From assembly GCA_903911925.1 (NCBI GenBank), contig CAIWFH010000032.1, positions 1 through 64,000 on the forward strand: a DNA stretch of 64,000 nucleotides, in the 5' to 3' direction. This DNA comes from an uncultured Acidobacteriaceae bacterium. GTDB lineage: Bacteria; Acidobacteriota; Terriglobia; Terriglobales; Acidobacteriaceae. Both the position numbers and the translations under genes were made by a program. The notes under the pieces were generated by a model that saw nothing but the letters and a program-made list of their open reading frames with translations, searched no databases and was not told the DNA's origin. Each line of letters opens with the position of its first letter. Position 1 is the stretch's first letter. Shown piece by piece: positions 17,041-26,790 of the stretch.

Positions 17041-19440
17041 TCATTTTGAGGGCTCCAACAGGACCGACTCGGCCTGCTTCAAGTCGAGGGTGAGCAAATT
17101 GTTCTTCAGAGAAAGCGCGCCGCCGGCCCAGATATTCTTCCAGTTTGCGGCGGGCCACGATTTCGGCAGAACCAAAGTGGTGTGGCGCGAGAAGTCGCCA
17201 TCGTCGCGCAATCCCTCTTCCAGATTGCCTGCCAGAATGCGGAGCGATCCATCCCTGGTGCGCCATGCGGCAACGTTCATCGTTTGCTGCAGATCGATCT
17301 GTTCGGCATGCAATGCTGCGTTTTGCTTTAGCATGCTGGTCAATACACCCGCCGCCAGCGCGTACGGAGCGCCGGTGTTGCCCCACACTTCAGAGAGAGG
17401 CGCGCCGCCCATTGACCTGAGGTCGGGAGGGTTCCACATGGCCACATGCTTGCCGCCGGTTGTGTCGAGCGTCAGACGCGGCGAACCATTCGCCGTATAG
17501 ATCACCCGCGCTTCTGGCGACGCCGAAGCATTGTCAGAGTAGCACCAGGTGTCGAAAGCATTGGTTGCGTTCTTCACCAGATACCGATCCTGGCCTGTTG
17601 CCTTGCATAGTTGCGATCTGGCCGGCACGGGAGTTGCACCTTCGCGCAAGCCTGCCATGTGCAACAGGGTTGCGTCGACACCCTCGGAACCGCCAAAGAT
17701 GGCTACCGGCTGCCCCTTGCGGATGAGCTGCTCGATAGACTCGAGATGCGCAGGCGAAAGGTGCGAGGGCGTTTGCAAAATGAAAAGGTCGGACTGCACC
17801 TGCGGTATCCACTCCACGCGCGTCGCAGAGAGGATGGGAACCGGCCATTTGTTCACCGACGCAGCCTGTTCATCCAGCCACTCGTTGACGGTGTGATTTG
17901 GCGCGGCATGGTCGATCTGCCGTTGCATGGCCTCGCGCGAATAAACCAGCGTCGGGCCAAAGACCTCGGTGGTTTGGTGTGCGTCGATGACCGCAGCATT
18001 GATATTGTCCGCGAGAAAGCTCACGTCCTGCTGGCTGAGCAGGCGCTCACCCTGGTTGGCCCATGAGATATACGAACCCACCGGCATCTTAATGCCATGC
18101 GGCGTCTTGACTGCGGCATGGGAATAGGCCCAGATTCCCCAACGCAATCTTTGCGGCGCGGAGTGGATGATATCCCAATCTTCCCAGGCATCGAAGGTTT
18201 CAATAAGTGGGTAATGGCGCACTTTGGTATCTGCAAGGATTGCGGCGTGGGTGAGCATATAGCCGAGTTGATAAGTCCACCCCATCGTGGGGGCATTCCA
18301 AAAGTCGGTTTCGCGAACGCCAACTTCATTCCACGCTCCGGCCCAGGTCTGGTCTACCCAGATATCCAGATAACCTTGCTTGGCGATGGCTTCAAGATCC
18401 ATTCCGTTGGCGCGCCAGTCACCGATCGCGCTGGTACCATTCGAATACATCATGACCAGCGCATCCGGGTTAGCCATCTTGGTGTCTTTGATTAAGGCCG
18501 CGACCCCGTCTGTAGCCTGGTGGATGATCTCGGCAGAAGGTGCAACCGGGCCCCACGGTCCGTTGCGCGAATAGGGCACCGGCATGCCGAATGAATCGCG
18601 GAACATGATCGCATCAAGACCGAGCGCCTTCGACATGCTTCCCCACTGAGCCGCGTAGACCTGATGTACCGGGGTTCTTTCGGCGAATCCGTGAGGCAAT
18701 CCTCCCATGGGGGCCGGATCGGCATGAAGGCGAGCTGCCGGATCGAAGTAGCGGCCGAGGGACATAAAGAACCTTGGTGGATCGACAGGGGCACAAGGGG
18801 TGAATGCTTCCTGGTGCTTGCTGCTCCAGGCGCCGTCGAACCTTCCCTCGCCGTAGCCATTGGTCCAGGCCAGATTCAACATGCCTACCTTGAAGGCAGA
18901 AATGCCATGCCGCGCTGCCTCTTCTTTCATCGCGGCTGACAGAAGCTTTACATCGCCGTAAGTCCACGGATCGTAGCCATGGCGTTGACGGGGCGCGGAG
19001 CCGGCAAAGCGGGCGGCTGCCTGCTTCTTTCGCTCCTCGGTTGTTCCAGTCAGAGGTCCGTTCTCGTCTACCCATCGAGCCTGGCCGGATGTGGTGGGGA
19101 GCCATATCTTCTGATCTGGATTCCCCGACCACTCCATCACCGCGCTGATCGTCCAACCTACGTTGAGGATCACGCCGCGATCACCGCGAACCCCTGCAAA
19201 CAGAGGCTGAAACCGGTCCCAGAACTCGTGAACCGAACCCTTGATATCGTTCTGACGGAACCAATAGAGGTCGATCTCAAGCCAGCGGTCGGTATCGACG
19301 GATGCCGCTGCGGCCGGCGAACTCGCCTGCGCCGCACGGGCGCTTGACGGAACCAGCATCAGCAATCCCAGGAGCAAAACCAATGCAGTTAGTAAGTGGC
19401 GTTGCGTGTAACTCGTATTCGCTTCATGCCCTGTGGTCAT
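17041..19440 (-). CDS. Secreted candidate glycoside hydrolase of unrecognised family
   Basis: A 799-residue protein with a Sec-type signal peptide (about residues 12-36, LLTALVLLLGLLMLV then SARA). I do not recognise a named CAZy family. The segment to about 480 has the alternation expected of a TIM barrel, with acidic stretches IMFRDSFG, DIWVDQTW and LIETFDAWEDWD that could hold catalytic Asp or Glu. Residues about 540-640 (LFILQTPSHLSPAHLESI, then GQPVAIFGGSEGVD) resemble the amidotransferase-like domain that GH42 enzymes use for trimerisation, and a small beta domain closes the protein. AAGGAGATG precedes the ATG. It is the last gene of the minus-strand hydrolase locus, downstream of GH59, so an exo-glycosidase role is inferred only from context. 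Confidence 0.5.
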   Translation of the reverse strand: MTTGHEANTSYTQRHLLTALVLLLGLLMLVPSSARAAQASSPAAAASVDTDRWLEIDLYWFRQNDIKGSVHEFWDRFQPLFAGVRGDRGVILNVGWTISAVMEWSGNPDQKIWLPTTSGQARWVDENGPLTGTTEERKKQAAARFAGSAPRQRHGYDPWTYGDVKLLSAAMKEEAARHGISAFKVGMLNLAWTNGYGEGRFDGAWSSKHQEAFTPCAPVDPPRFFMSLGRYFDPAARLHADPAPMGGLPHGFAERTPVHQVYAAQWGSMSKALGLDAIMFRDSFGMPVPYSRNGPWGPVAPSAEIIHQATDGVAALIKDTKMANPDALVMMYSNGTSAIGDWRANGMDLEAIAKQGYLDIWVDQTWAGAWNEVGVRETDFWNAPTMGWTYQLGYMLTHAAILADTKVRHYPLIETFDAWEDWDIIHSAPQRLRWGIWAYSHAAVKTPHGIKMPVGSYISWANQGERLLSQQDVSFLADNINAAVIDAHQTTEVFGPTLVYSREAMQRQIDHAAPNHTVNEWLDEQAASVNKWPVPILSATRVEWIPQVQSDLFILQTPSHLSPAHLESIEQLIRKGQPVAIFGGSEGVDATLLHMAGLREGATPVPARSQLCKATGQDRYLVKNATNAFDTWCYSDNASASPEARVIYTANGSPRLTLDTTGGKHVAMWNPPDLRSMGGAPLSEVWGNTGAPYALAAGVLTSMLKQNAALHAEQIDLQQTMNVAAWRTRDGSLRILAGNLEEGLRDDGDFSRHTTLVLPKSWPAANWKNIWAGGALSLKNNLLTLDLKQAESVLLEPSK

Positions 19441-19518
19441 TGTTCATCTCCTTGTTGCTGTTCGCCCGGCCGCTAACTTGTAATAAGTACAATCTCCGGC
19501 TTGCTCGCCTGAGCTTCT

Positions 19519-21522
19519 TTACGGCGTTACGGTGAGCTTATCGATTTGCGCCTTGTTCCATCCGGTTCCCACTGCGATCATTCCATGCGGGTGCGAATTA
19601 TCGCCGATGTTCGCCTGCTGCTTTCCGTCGATCAATGCTGAAATCACATTGCCGTGGAATGTCAAAGCAAAGCGATGCCACTCGCCCGGCTTAATCGCAG
19701 CAGTTCCCGACGCCAGAGTGACGGTGGGTTTCTTGTAAGCCGCGGTGACAAGCTTCCACTCGCCGTTAGTCTCCACGCTAAGAATGTAGCCGCTTGGATA
19801 GATGACTTTGTCGCCCTGAAAAACGTCGGCCGAGTCAATTCTTCCCATCAAGGTCACGTTACCGGTAGGGCTCATGGCAAAATCGGCGGCCACGGTGTAA
19901 TCTGCCCAGTCAACATCGCCGGCAAGGGTAAATGGGTCTGGCAGCGGTCCCCATGGGATCGGCTTTTCGGTGATGACCTGCTCCAGGCATTGCCCATCTC
20001 GTCCAACGCAAGCATGAACCTCAAAGGCGCCGTCCTGATCGGAAAGGTACTTGGGCGCGCGGGAGAGCGGCGTGCTTTCAAAGTCCTCGCTGTAAGGCAT
20101 AGGGAACGGTTTGGGCGATGGCGGCTGCGCATTGCCTTTGCCCTGTCCGGTAGTGGTGGTAATGGAGTAGATCGATTCGGGGTCGAGAGCAAACGAGAAC
20201 GCGCCCTTCACAGCCGTCAGGTCGGCAACGTGCTCGAAGATCCGGGTGGCGTTGGTTTCCCAGATGTGAATTGGGCCGGATGCAAGGCCGCCTTTGATGG
20301 TGAAGGTGATCTGCTGCGCCTGCTTCGCATCGATCGTTTCGAGAACCGTGCTCCAGTCTTTGCCGTTCGGCGAGCGGAGGGTAACGTAGGTGCCCGTCGC
20401 AGGCAGGCTGCCGGAGGAAGAGTCAAGATACTGCCAGCCGGGCTGGGTAAACTGCGTGGTGTGGGCGGTGACCCATATGGTGGGCTGGATATCGTAGGAG
20501 CCGGACCAGGGCGTGTTGGCATACATAAGTCCGGAGTTAGGCGCGGCGAGAATGTCGTAATACGAAGTAATCGGGCTCCATATCTCGGTCTTGGTCATCG
20601 CACCTTCAAGATAGTTCTGGTTATAGAGATGCGCGAGCATGCGCCCGCCGATGGGCCACGTGCGCTGCACAAGGGGCATGGCGCCGTTGTTGGGCTGATC
20701 TTCGCTGGCCCAGAGCGCCTTGCCGGAGTTCCGCGCCGCATCGGTAGTGGTGCACGTGCCTTTTTCCTTGGCGTAGTGGACGCCGATGGCGTCAACCGAG
20801 GCCTTCAGCGCGGGATCCGCCTGCATCTCATCGGCAATAGACCATTGCCCCTTGCCCTCGCCCGGCCACAGATCGCAGCAGGTGATCTTCGTGTCGAGAT
20901 GATGGCGAAGCAGAGTCTCATGAAGCTGCTTGATATACGCGTCGTCATGAATCGTCTCGTTCCAAATCCCTGTATAAGTTATCTTCAATCCGTACTTATC
21001 GCGGGCGGCCTCGATAAAGTCGGCCATGTACTCTGCCATATCCGGGGAGTAGTACTTACCATTGCCAATCCAGCCTGGCGCTCCCCACGGAAGGATGTCG
21101 AGAATGATATTGGGATTGCGCTTGTGCGCTTCTTCCATCAACCACCACTCGTAGCCCCGCGTGTAGTCGTGGTCGTTGCGGCTGCGCATATGGCTCGGCT
21201 CCGAGCCATCGGTGGAGTTTACATCGCCGCCCACTTCCACTTTCAAATGCTGCAGGGCCGCACCGTAGCCGGGCTTGAAAAGGTAATCGAGAATCTGACT
21301 GCGCTGCGGCTCGGGATAGTCAACGAGCAAGCGGGTCGATGCGCCGGCGCTGAGAGCACCCAAGCCATCGAAGATCCGGCCGGCGCTTTGGCCATCAATC
21401 ACGATTGCCTTGTCTTGCGCGTAGCCACGAATCCCGGGGATGACCGCAGCCATGGCCAGGAGCACCGTAAGGACCACAATTGCAGTCCTCCGTTGAATCG
21501 GAAAAAAGCGGTAAGTTCCCAT
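19519..21522 (-). CDS. GH59 galactocerebrosidase-type beta-galactosidase
   Basis: A 667-residue exported enzyme. The ATG at 21522 is chosen because GGAGGATTTC directly precedes it; the open frame runs 12 codons further. After a signal peptide (to about residue 35) the barrel reads RIFDGLGALSAG, LLVDYPEPQRSQILDYLF, GGDVNSTDGSEPSHM and RGYEWWLMEEA, which closely follow the human GALC sequence. The acid/base is Glu189 in GIWNET and the nucleophile Glu274 in LWASED. WVTAHTTQFTQPGWQYL is also conserved. A beta-sandwich and a C-terminal lectin-like domain follow (about 480-667). GH59 enzymes remove terminal beta-galactose, in animals from galactosylceramide. The bacterial substrate is unknown. The corrinoid gene precedes it in the same orientation. 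Confidence 0.92.
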   Translation of the reverse strand: MGTYRFFPIQRRTAIVVLTVLLAMAAVIPGIRGYAQDKAIVIDGQSAGRIFDGLGALSAGASTRLLVDYPEPQRSQILDYLFKPGYGAALQHLKVEVGGDVNSTDGSEPSHMRSRNDHDYTRGYEWWLMEEAHKRNPNIILDILPWGAPGWIGNGKYYSPDMAEYMADFIEAARDKYGLKITYTGIWNETIHDDAYIKQLHETLLRHHLDTKITCCDLWPGEGKGQWSIADEMQADPALKASVDAIGVHYAKEKGTCTTTDAARNSGKALWASEDQPNNGAMPLVQRTWPIGGRMLAHLYNQNYLEGAMTKTEIWSPITSYYDILAAPNSGLMYANTPWSGSYDIQPTIWVTAHTTQFTQPGWQYLDSSSGSLPATGTYVTLRSPNGKDWSTVLETIDAKQAQQITFTIKGGLASGPIHIWETNATRIFEHVADLTAVKGAFSFALDPESIYSITTTTGQGKGNAQPPSPKPFPMPYSEDFESTPLSRAPKYLSDQDGAFEVHACVGRDGQCLEQVITEKPIPWGPLPDPFTLAGDVDWADYTVAADFAMSPTGNVTLMGRIDSADVFQGDKVIYPSGYILSVETNGEWKLVTAAYKKPTVTLASGTAAIKPGEWHRFALTFHGNVISALIDGKQQANIGDNSHPHGMIAVGTGWNKAQIDKLTVTP

Positions 21523-21667
21523 GAAATCCTCCAGAACGCAGCAGATGCCAGCAGGCATTGAAAACGAAAAGCGTCATAGGGCAGCGGCTTTCGGCATGGC
21601 CGGTAACCCGCGTGCCTCGATTGCGGCAACTGAATCTGCGTTGAGACGCAGTTGCCCCAGGTGTGCG

Positions 21668-22303
21668 TTACACAGCCACCAGTTTGCGCGCAGAGGCAAC
21701 GGCAGCGCTCGCGTTCTCGCTGTAACTGTCGGCGCCGATCTCGCGGGCAAATTGGTCGGTAACCGGAGCTCCGCCGATCATCACTTTCACCTTGTCGCGA
21801 ATTCCGGCTGCGCTGAGCGCATCGACGGTTGTCTTCATCGCCGGCATGGTGACCGTGAGCAGCGCGGAAAGGCAAACGATATTCGCGCCCTTTGCACCAA
21901 CTGCCTCAACGAACTTTTCAGGCGAGACGTCAGTGCCAAGGTCGGTGACCTCAAACCCTGCGCCCTCAAGCATGGCAGCCACAAGGTTCTTGCCGATGTC
22001 ATGCAAGTCGCCCTTGACTGTACCGATGATCACTTTGCCCGATGGCTTTGCGCCGGATGCTGCAAGCAGCGGACGAAGATATTCAAGCGCGGCTTTCATG
22101 GCGCGGCCCGCCAACAGCAGTTCGGGCACGAAGTATTCTTCAGCCTCGAACAGGCGGCCCACTTCATCCATGGCTGGAATCATGCACTGAGCCACAAGGT
22201 CGCCCGGCTCTGCGCCTTCAGCGAGTGCCGCCTGGGTAACTTCCGCGGCAACTTTTGCATTGCCGTTTAAGATTGCGTCGTATAACTTTTTGGTATCCGT
22301 CAC
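21668..22303 (-). CDS. Corrinoid (B12-binding) methyl-carrier protein, MtaC/MtbC-like
   Basis: A 211-residue protein started at GTG 22303, which has AAAAGGAG at proper distance; the frame is open to 22399 but that part is not family-like. Residues 1-85 are the helical cap (B12-binding-2) domain, residues 90-211 the Rossmann B12 domain. The cobalt-ligating His101 lies in GDLHDIGKN, the D-x-H-x-x-G signature. Length and layout match stand-alone corrinoid proteins that shuttle a methyl group from a substrate-specific methyltransferase to a second methyltransferase. MetH-type and mutase roles are unlikely because partner domains are absent. It sits between a GH42 and a GH59 gene in a locus with three URO-D-family genes, the usual methyltransferase partners. 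No reductive activase is visible in the window. Confidence 0.88.
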   Translation of the reverse strand: MTDTKKLYDAILNGNAKVAAEVTQAALAEGAEPGDLVAQCMIPAMDEVGRLFEAEEYFVPELLLAGRAMKAALEYLRPLLAASGAKPSGKVIIGTVKGDLHDIGKNLVAAMLEGAGFEVTDLGTDVSPEKFVEAVGAKGANIVCLSALLTVTMPAMKTTVDALSAAGIRDKVKVMIGGAPVTDQFAREIGADSYSENASAAVASARKLVAV

Positions 22304-22431
22304 GTGTTGCTCCTTTTCGTTTTCGCCCGCTTGGCTCCGGATCTTCGATCTTGAGCTCTGCCGGTGGTTAAAGACAAACTTACTTGCTAACTGTGACACC
22401 GCAACGCGTTCATCATCGCGGCGATGTCTTG

Positions 22432-24597
22432 TTACGCTTCAAGCCAAAGCACTTCGTACGGTGCGAGCTTGCGCGCGGCTTCGATCGAGCGGCCGCTGAT
22501 GCGGTCTTTCGCAGGATGCTTCAAAGCGAATGGGAGTGGCTGCGAAGTTCCGTTCATCAGAAACAGGCTGTTGTCGGTGCGTGGAACGGCAAGAACGCCG
22601 TCGGGAAGTGGCGACGCAAGCAATGGATGAGTCAGCGGCGCGACTTTGTCAATCAACGTTAAGAAGCTTGAGTCCGCCGGCCAGAATCCGAGCTTGATTA
22701 CCTTCCCGCGGCCAACGGAAAGAATTGTGGCCGCTGGTTTGCCATTGATAATCGGTTGGTCGCTTTGAAAGACGGCAATGACTTTGGTTTCCGGTTCCTG
22801 GATATCGAGGAATTCGATGTAGCCGTCCAGGCCTGCCGGCGATGTCCCACTTACCTGAGCGCCGTTCCATTGCACGTTGAGTTGTTGCTTCTGGCCATTT
22901 TTGGGCGATCCGGCCCAGCGAATCGTGCGGACCAGCCCCCCCGTCAGCTTGGCAAAGTTGGCAGCGAAGCCATCGCCACGCAGGATGCCATCCCGATTGG
23001 TGTATCCGGTAAACGGCGTAACCACGAGCGTTCCGCCCTGTTCTACGAATTGCCGGATGGCATCGACGACTGCCTCATCGTCAAGCGCGGTTGCAGCAGG
23101 AAGCAGCAGCATGTCGTACTTTTTTAGATTTTCGAGTTTTGTTGCGTCTCGCCCATTGATGGTGTCTACGCCGATGCCGAGCCGGTGAAGCGCGGCGAAA
23201 GTCTCGGTAAACACCGTGCGGGCGTGCGGGATTGGCGGGTAGATATCGAGCGCCGTACGGCTATCGAAATCGGTGTAGGCCACGGCACGCGCGTTCACGG
23301 GATTGGAAAGGAGTGTGCTTCCCCATTTCGAGAAGAATGCCCCAAGTTCGACGGCCCATTCCGTGTCCGGCTCTGGACGGCCCGACCAATCGAGCAGCCC
23401 GCCCCACTGTGGCCAATGACCGCCGCGCCAGCGATTCCCCGACCAATAGAGCATGCCCGCAGCGCCGAATGCAGCAAGCTGCAAATCCCACATGTGGAAC
23501 TGCGCCTTCGTGGGCGCAGTATCCCACATAGTCACGCCGCCCATGACGCCGAAGCGCGTCTCCGTCACGATGAACCGGCGCCTCTGATAGCAGGAGCGAT
23601 GCATGTCAAGCTGCCACGGCGAGTCGTTCCAAGTTTCCGGGGTGTCAGCACTTGGCTGGTAGTAATTCAAACCGGCGATGGACATAAACGCCTGCGCAGC
23701 CGGCTCGTCGGCGACGGCGGTCCACACAGGATTCCAGTCAGTCAGAATCCATTGCGTGACTCCGTTCTTGCGCAGAATCGCGGCTTGCTCTGCCAGAAAA
23801 TCAAGAATCGTGTCGCGGCGGAAATGATACTCGGCCAGCGAAAGAGCGGGAAGCGCCTCATGCACGTTGCTGCGCGCGGCTTCCATCCCGTAGCGCGGCT
23901 GCGGAACATCGTCAAAAGAGTCGACCTTCATTCCCCAATCGACAAGTTCCAGCCTGCGGTTGAACTCCTCGGGAGTGTGGTAGGTTTTCTCAAGCCAATC
24001 GCGCCACGCGTGCTGGCATGCCGGGTTGTAGCAAACAACCTGGGTCATGAACTCGATCTCGTTGTCGAGCTGCCAGCCGATCACGGCCGGATGATTATGA
24101 AACTCCACAGCCAGCGCCTGAATGTATCTCCGGCAGGCCTCGCGGTAGAGAGGATGATTGAGGCACGGTGAATGCCGGCTCATCGGGTGCGTGGGACCCA
24201 GTTCCGGTCCAGCCACGAGCAGTGTTTCAGGATGCGCTGCGACGAGCCATTGCGGCGGAATGAATGTCGAAGTGCCCAGGATTGCGGAGATGCCGCGCCG
24301 GTGCAACTCGTCAAGAAAGGTGCGCAGCCAGCCGAAGTTGAACTGGCCGGGCGCGGTTTCCAGGTTCCCCCAGCTTGACTCTCCAACGCGGACGACGTTC
24401 ATGTGCGCGTGCTCAAGCAGCGCCAGCAGGCCCTGTGTCTGCTCAGCGCTCTCAATGTCGGGGTAGACGTCTGCGCCGTAGAGGAACCTCTCGTTCCCCG
24501 TGCCTGTCTGCTGGGCCATCGCACGCAGCGCCGCAAGGCTGTTCAACGCCGGAACTGCAACAACCAAAGACTGTAAAAAGTCACGCCGGTTTTGCAC
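22432..24597 (-). CDS. GH42 beta-galactosidase, Tat-exported
   Basis: A 721-residue enzyme with a twin-arginine signal (NRRDFLQSLVVAVPAL, cleavage likely after AMA). The catalytic barrel opens with FLYGADVYPD and RVGESSWGNLE. The acid/base is Glu180 in WQLDNEIEF and the nucleophile is probably Glu346 in IVTETRFG. HPMSRHSPCLNHPLYR is a typical GH42 stretch and CYNPAC is part of the family's cysteine cluster. The amidotransferase-like trimerisation domain follows at about 440-630 (DMLLLPAATALDDEAV), then a beta domain. The start is GTG with GAGGG upstream. It releases terminal beta-linked galactose (or arabinose). Similar to the second GH42 at 27993. The GntR gene ends 30 bp upstream. Confidence 0.9.
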   Translation of the reverse strand: MQNRRDFLQSLVVAVPALNSLAALRAMAQQTGTGNERFLYGADVYPDIESAEQTQGLLALLEHAHMNVVRVGESSWGNLETAPGQFNFGWLRTFLDELHRRGISAILGTSTFIPPQWLVAAHPETLLVAGPELGPTHPMSRHSPCLNHPLYREACRRYIQALAVEFHNHPAVIGWQLDNEIEFMTQVVCYNPACQHAWRDWLEKTYHTPEEFNRRLELVDWGMKVDSFDDVPQPRYGMEAARSNVHEALPALSLAEYHFRRDTILDFLAEQAAILRKNGVTQWILTDWNPVWTAVADEPAAQAFMSIAGLNYYQPSADTPETWNDSPWQLDMHRSCYQRRRFIVTETRFGVMGGVTMWDTAPTKAQFHMWDLQLAAFGAAGMLYWSGNRWRGGHWPQWGGLLDWSGRPEPDTEWAVELGAFFSKWGSTLLSNPVNARAVAYTDFDSRTALDIYPPIPHARTVFTETFAALHRLGIGVDTINGRDATKLENLKKYDMLLLPAATALDDEAVVDAIRQFVEQGGTLVVTPFTGYTNRDGILRGDGFAANFAKLTGGLVRTIRWAGSPKNGQKQQLNVQWNGAQVSGTSPAGLDGYIEFLDIQEPETKVIAVFQSDQPIINGKPAATILSVGRGKVIKLGFWPADSSFLTLIDKVAPLTHPLLASPLPDGVLAVPRTDNSLFLMNGTSQPLPFALKHPAKDRISGRSIEAARKLAPYEVLWLEA

Positions 24598-24627
24598 GGT
24601 TTTCCCTCATGGCGAACGCCGGCGGCA

Positions 24628-25341
24628 TCAGCCGCGTTTGCCGGGTTTTGCCTGGGTAATCAGATCCAATCCGGTGGTCTGAAGGTGGGAACGCATGGCA
24701 TGCTCCGCCATTTCCGGATCGCGCCGTCGAATGGCTTCGAGAATCGCCCGGTGCTGATGGATCGTTCGTGAAGAATCGGGAGAGGCCATTCCGGTGAGCT
24801 TGCGGCTCTGCACCAGCAGAGGAGCGAGAAACTTGGCCAGGTCGAGCAGAACCGAGTTGCCGCACGCCTGGAGAATGACTTCGTGGAAAAGATAGTCGTG
24901 GCGGATGAGGTTCTGCTTGTCGTTGGGGCGGCTCTCTTGCGCCACCACTTCGCGTTCCATCACGGCAAGGTGTTTCTCGGTTGCTCGCGCGGCAGCAAGT
25001 GCGGCGGCGCTAGGCTCAATCATTTTGCGTACTTCAAGCAACTCGATCAGGTTAACGTTGCGCGTACCCAACTCAACCCTGGCGGGCCAGCCTCCCGAGA
25101 GCCCCACTCGCGATTTCACAAACGTTCCGTCGCCGTGCCGGCTGTCGAGCACATCCAGAATCTGGAGGGCCTTGATTGCCTCGCGGATCGAAGGTCGCCC
25201 AACGCGAAACTTCAATGCCAGCGCCCGCTCCGACGGCAGCCGCTCTCCGGGCTGCATGTCCTTGCTCTCGATGAGTTGGCTGAGATGTTCCAGAACATCC
25301 GATGGCGCAACTTGTTGTGCTTTCTTCTTTACAGGCTTCAC
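24628..25341 (-). CDS. GntR-family regulator, FadR/FCD subfamily
   Basis: A 237-residue regulator. The N-terminal winged helix shows GERLPSERALALKFRVG and PSIREAIKALQILDV, here the classic GntR recognition helix. The C-terminal helical FCD domain has RHDYLFHEVILQACGN, giving the Asp and His of the usual metal site, and a later HQHRAILEAI. FCD regulators sense sugar acids or other carboxylates. The start is GTG. It lies inside the hydrolase/methyltransferase locus between a URO-D gene and a GH42 gene and is likely co-transcribed with them, so it may control the downstream part of the locus or the locus as a whole. Confidence 0.88.
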   Translation of the reverse strand: MKPVKKKAQQVAPSDVLEHLSQLIESKDMQPGERLPSERALALKFRVGRPSIREAIKALQILDVLDSRHGDGTFVKSRVGLSGGWPARVELGTRNVNLIELLEVRKMIEPSAAALAAARATEKHLAVMEREVVAQESRPNDKQNLIRHDYLFHEVILQACGNSVLLDLAKFLAPLLVQSRKLTGMASPDSSRTIHQHRAILEAIRRRDPEMAEHAMRSHLQTTGLDLITQAKPGKRG

Positions 25342-25526
25342 AAGTCAGCGATCCCTTCACTTTGATACCCCATGACCGGCCTACTACAGGAAAGGCATTT
25401 CTAACCTTAGCCAATCCGAATTTCAGCCGATCATGCGAAAGAAGGCTCTTCGAGGGCTGACAGCCGCAGCCGTCAACCCTCCTTTGACATTCAGCATTGC
25501 GCGACACAGGCCAACACTTGCCAGGC

Positions 25527-26669
25527 CTACGCGGTCACTACGGGATTGGAACTCCCGGGCATGTGGACGCTGCCTCTTTCTGTGCCGGTGATCGTATTGA
25601 TCATGGCCCAGAAGTTCTCCAGAGGCGTGTCAAGCTGGACGTGGTGAGTAGGTCCGAGAATAAGGCCGCCGTTATACCCGACCTTCTCTATCCGATCAAG
25701 AACCTGCTGGCGCACCTCATCCGCAGTTCCGAAGGGGAGCGTGTGCTGTTCGTCAATCGTGCCCCAGAAGCACAACCGGTCTCCAAACTGCTTCTTGATC
25801 ATTTCCGGGTCCATGCAGGCGGGCTGGACAGGGTTGAGCACGTCGAGTCCAATTTCGATCAGGTCGGGAATGATTTTGACGATATTTCCGTCGCAATGAT
25901 AAGCGACCTTGACGTCAGGATTAATGGCCTTGAGCGTGGAGATAAACTCCGCCATGCGCGGCTTGAAGAAGCGCCGCCAGGTGAGCGGAGAAATGTACAT
26001 GCCCCGCTGCGTGCCCACGTCGTCTCCAATCCAGATCATGTCCACTCCCATCTTGACCAGCCGAACGGCCGCGGCAAGATGATAGCGGAATGGGAAATCC
26101 AGAATGAGGTCGGCAAGCGGCGGATCCTCTGAGAAGTCGATCAGCATCTGCTGCAGGCCGCGAAGAGCCCACGCTGTCTCGAAGATTGTCGTTACGGTCA
26201 CGCCGACAATATAGTACTCTTCTTTGTGCTGTGAAATCAGGCGCTCGGCCTCGTGGTACAACTCGGGCCGATTCGGGTCCGGTGGCTGCCAGGTGTCGAG
26301 AGCTTTTCGGTCCGCAAGAGGAAACCCAACCATCTCGGTGTAGAAGCCCGGGCCGAAACGAGTCTCGTAGTGCTGGTTTCTGAAGCCCACGCCCCACTCG
26401 TCTGTGTAGGCTTCACCTGAAGCGCCAAGCGTCTCATTGGCGTAGTAGGAGTTTGCCCAGCCAACCGATGTAAGCAGCAGGTCTTCGCCAAGCGCCCGCT
26501 CGAGTTCGTAGGTGTTCCCGCCGCCGTGCGGGTTATGCATGGCGGCGCCGCCCTGGTGCAAATCGGCGCGCAGCCTGGCCGCAAACTCCGGCGTAAAGCT
26601 CACCTGCATGGGACAACGGTCCGGTTTTTCCCGTCTCAGAGACATGGCAACACGTTCGCGGGGTTTCAT
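25527..26669 (-). CDS. URO-D-fold methyltransferase-family protein (first of three)
   Basis: A 380-residue protein of the uroporphyrinogen decarboxylase superfamily, started at ATG 26669 with AAGGAGATT upstream. It is not the haem enzyme HemE: the RQAGRY motif is missing. It follows the MtaA/MtbA/CmuA-like branch that moves methyl groups to or from corrinoid proteins. At the position where MtaA-type enzymes carry the zinc motif H-x-C-G, this protein has His258 in YHCDGN, i.e. H-C-D-G, as in a widespread uncharacterised subgroup. The C-terminal GTIDEQHTLPFGTADEV and GGLILGPTHH are family features. N-terminal MKPRERVAMSLRREKPDRCP is the usual opening. It is followed by GntR and preceded by a second URO-D gene. 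Confidence 0.82.
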   Translation of the reverse strand: MKPRERVAMSLRREKPDRCPMQVSFTPEFAARLRADLHQGGAAMHNPHGGGNTYELERALGEDLLLTSVGWANSYYANETLGASGEAYTDEWGVGFRNQHYETRFGPGFYTEMVGFPLADRKALDTWQPPDPNRPELYHEAERLISQHKEEYYIVGVTVTTIFETAWALRGLQQMLIDFSEDPPLADLILDFPFRYHLAAAVRLVKMGVDMIWIGDDVGTQRGMYISPLTWRRFFKPRMAEFISTLKAINPDVKVAYHCDGNIVKIIPDLIEIGLDVLNPVQPACMDPEMIKKQFGDRLCFWGTIDEQHTLPFGTADEVRQQVLDRIEKVGYNGGLILGPTHHVQLDTPLENFWAMINTITGTERGSVHMPGSSNPVVTA

Positions 26670-26790
26670 CACAATCTCCTTCTTGTATGCCCGGGATATT
26701 TCACCCTGGGTTGATCCAAATGCAGGTAATACCACTTGGACAATTGGTTTTCCTCAACATAACATATGAGGGACGCGCTTGGCGCGGGTA

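Noticed and set aside
19654..21561. 635-codon open frame on the plus strand
   Set aside because: It lies opposite the GH59 gene, whose catalytic motifs and domain order are clear; the plus-strand translation has no recognisable motifs and is a GC-rich shadow.
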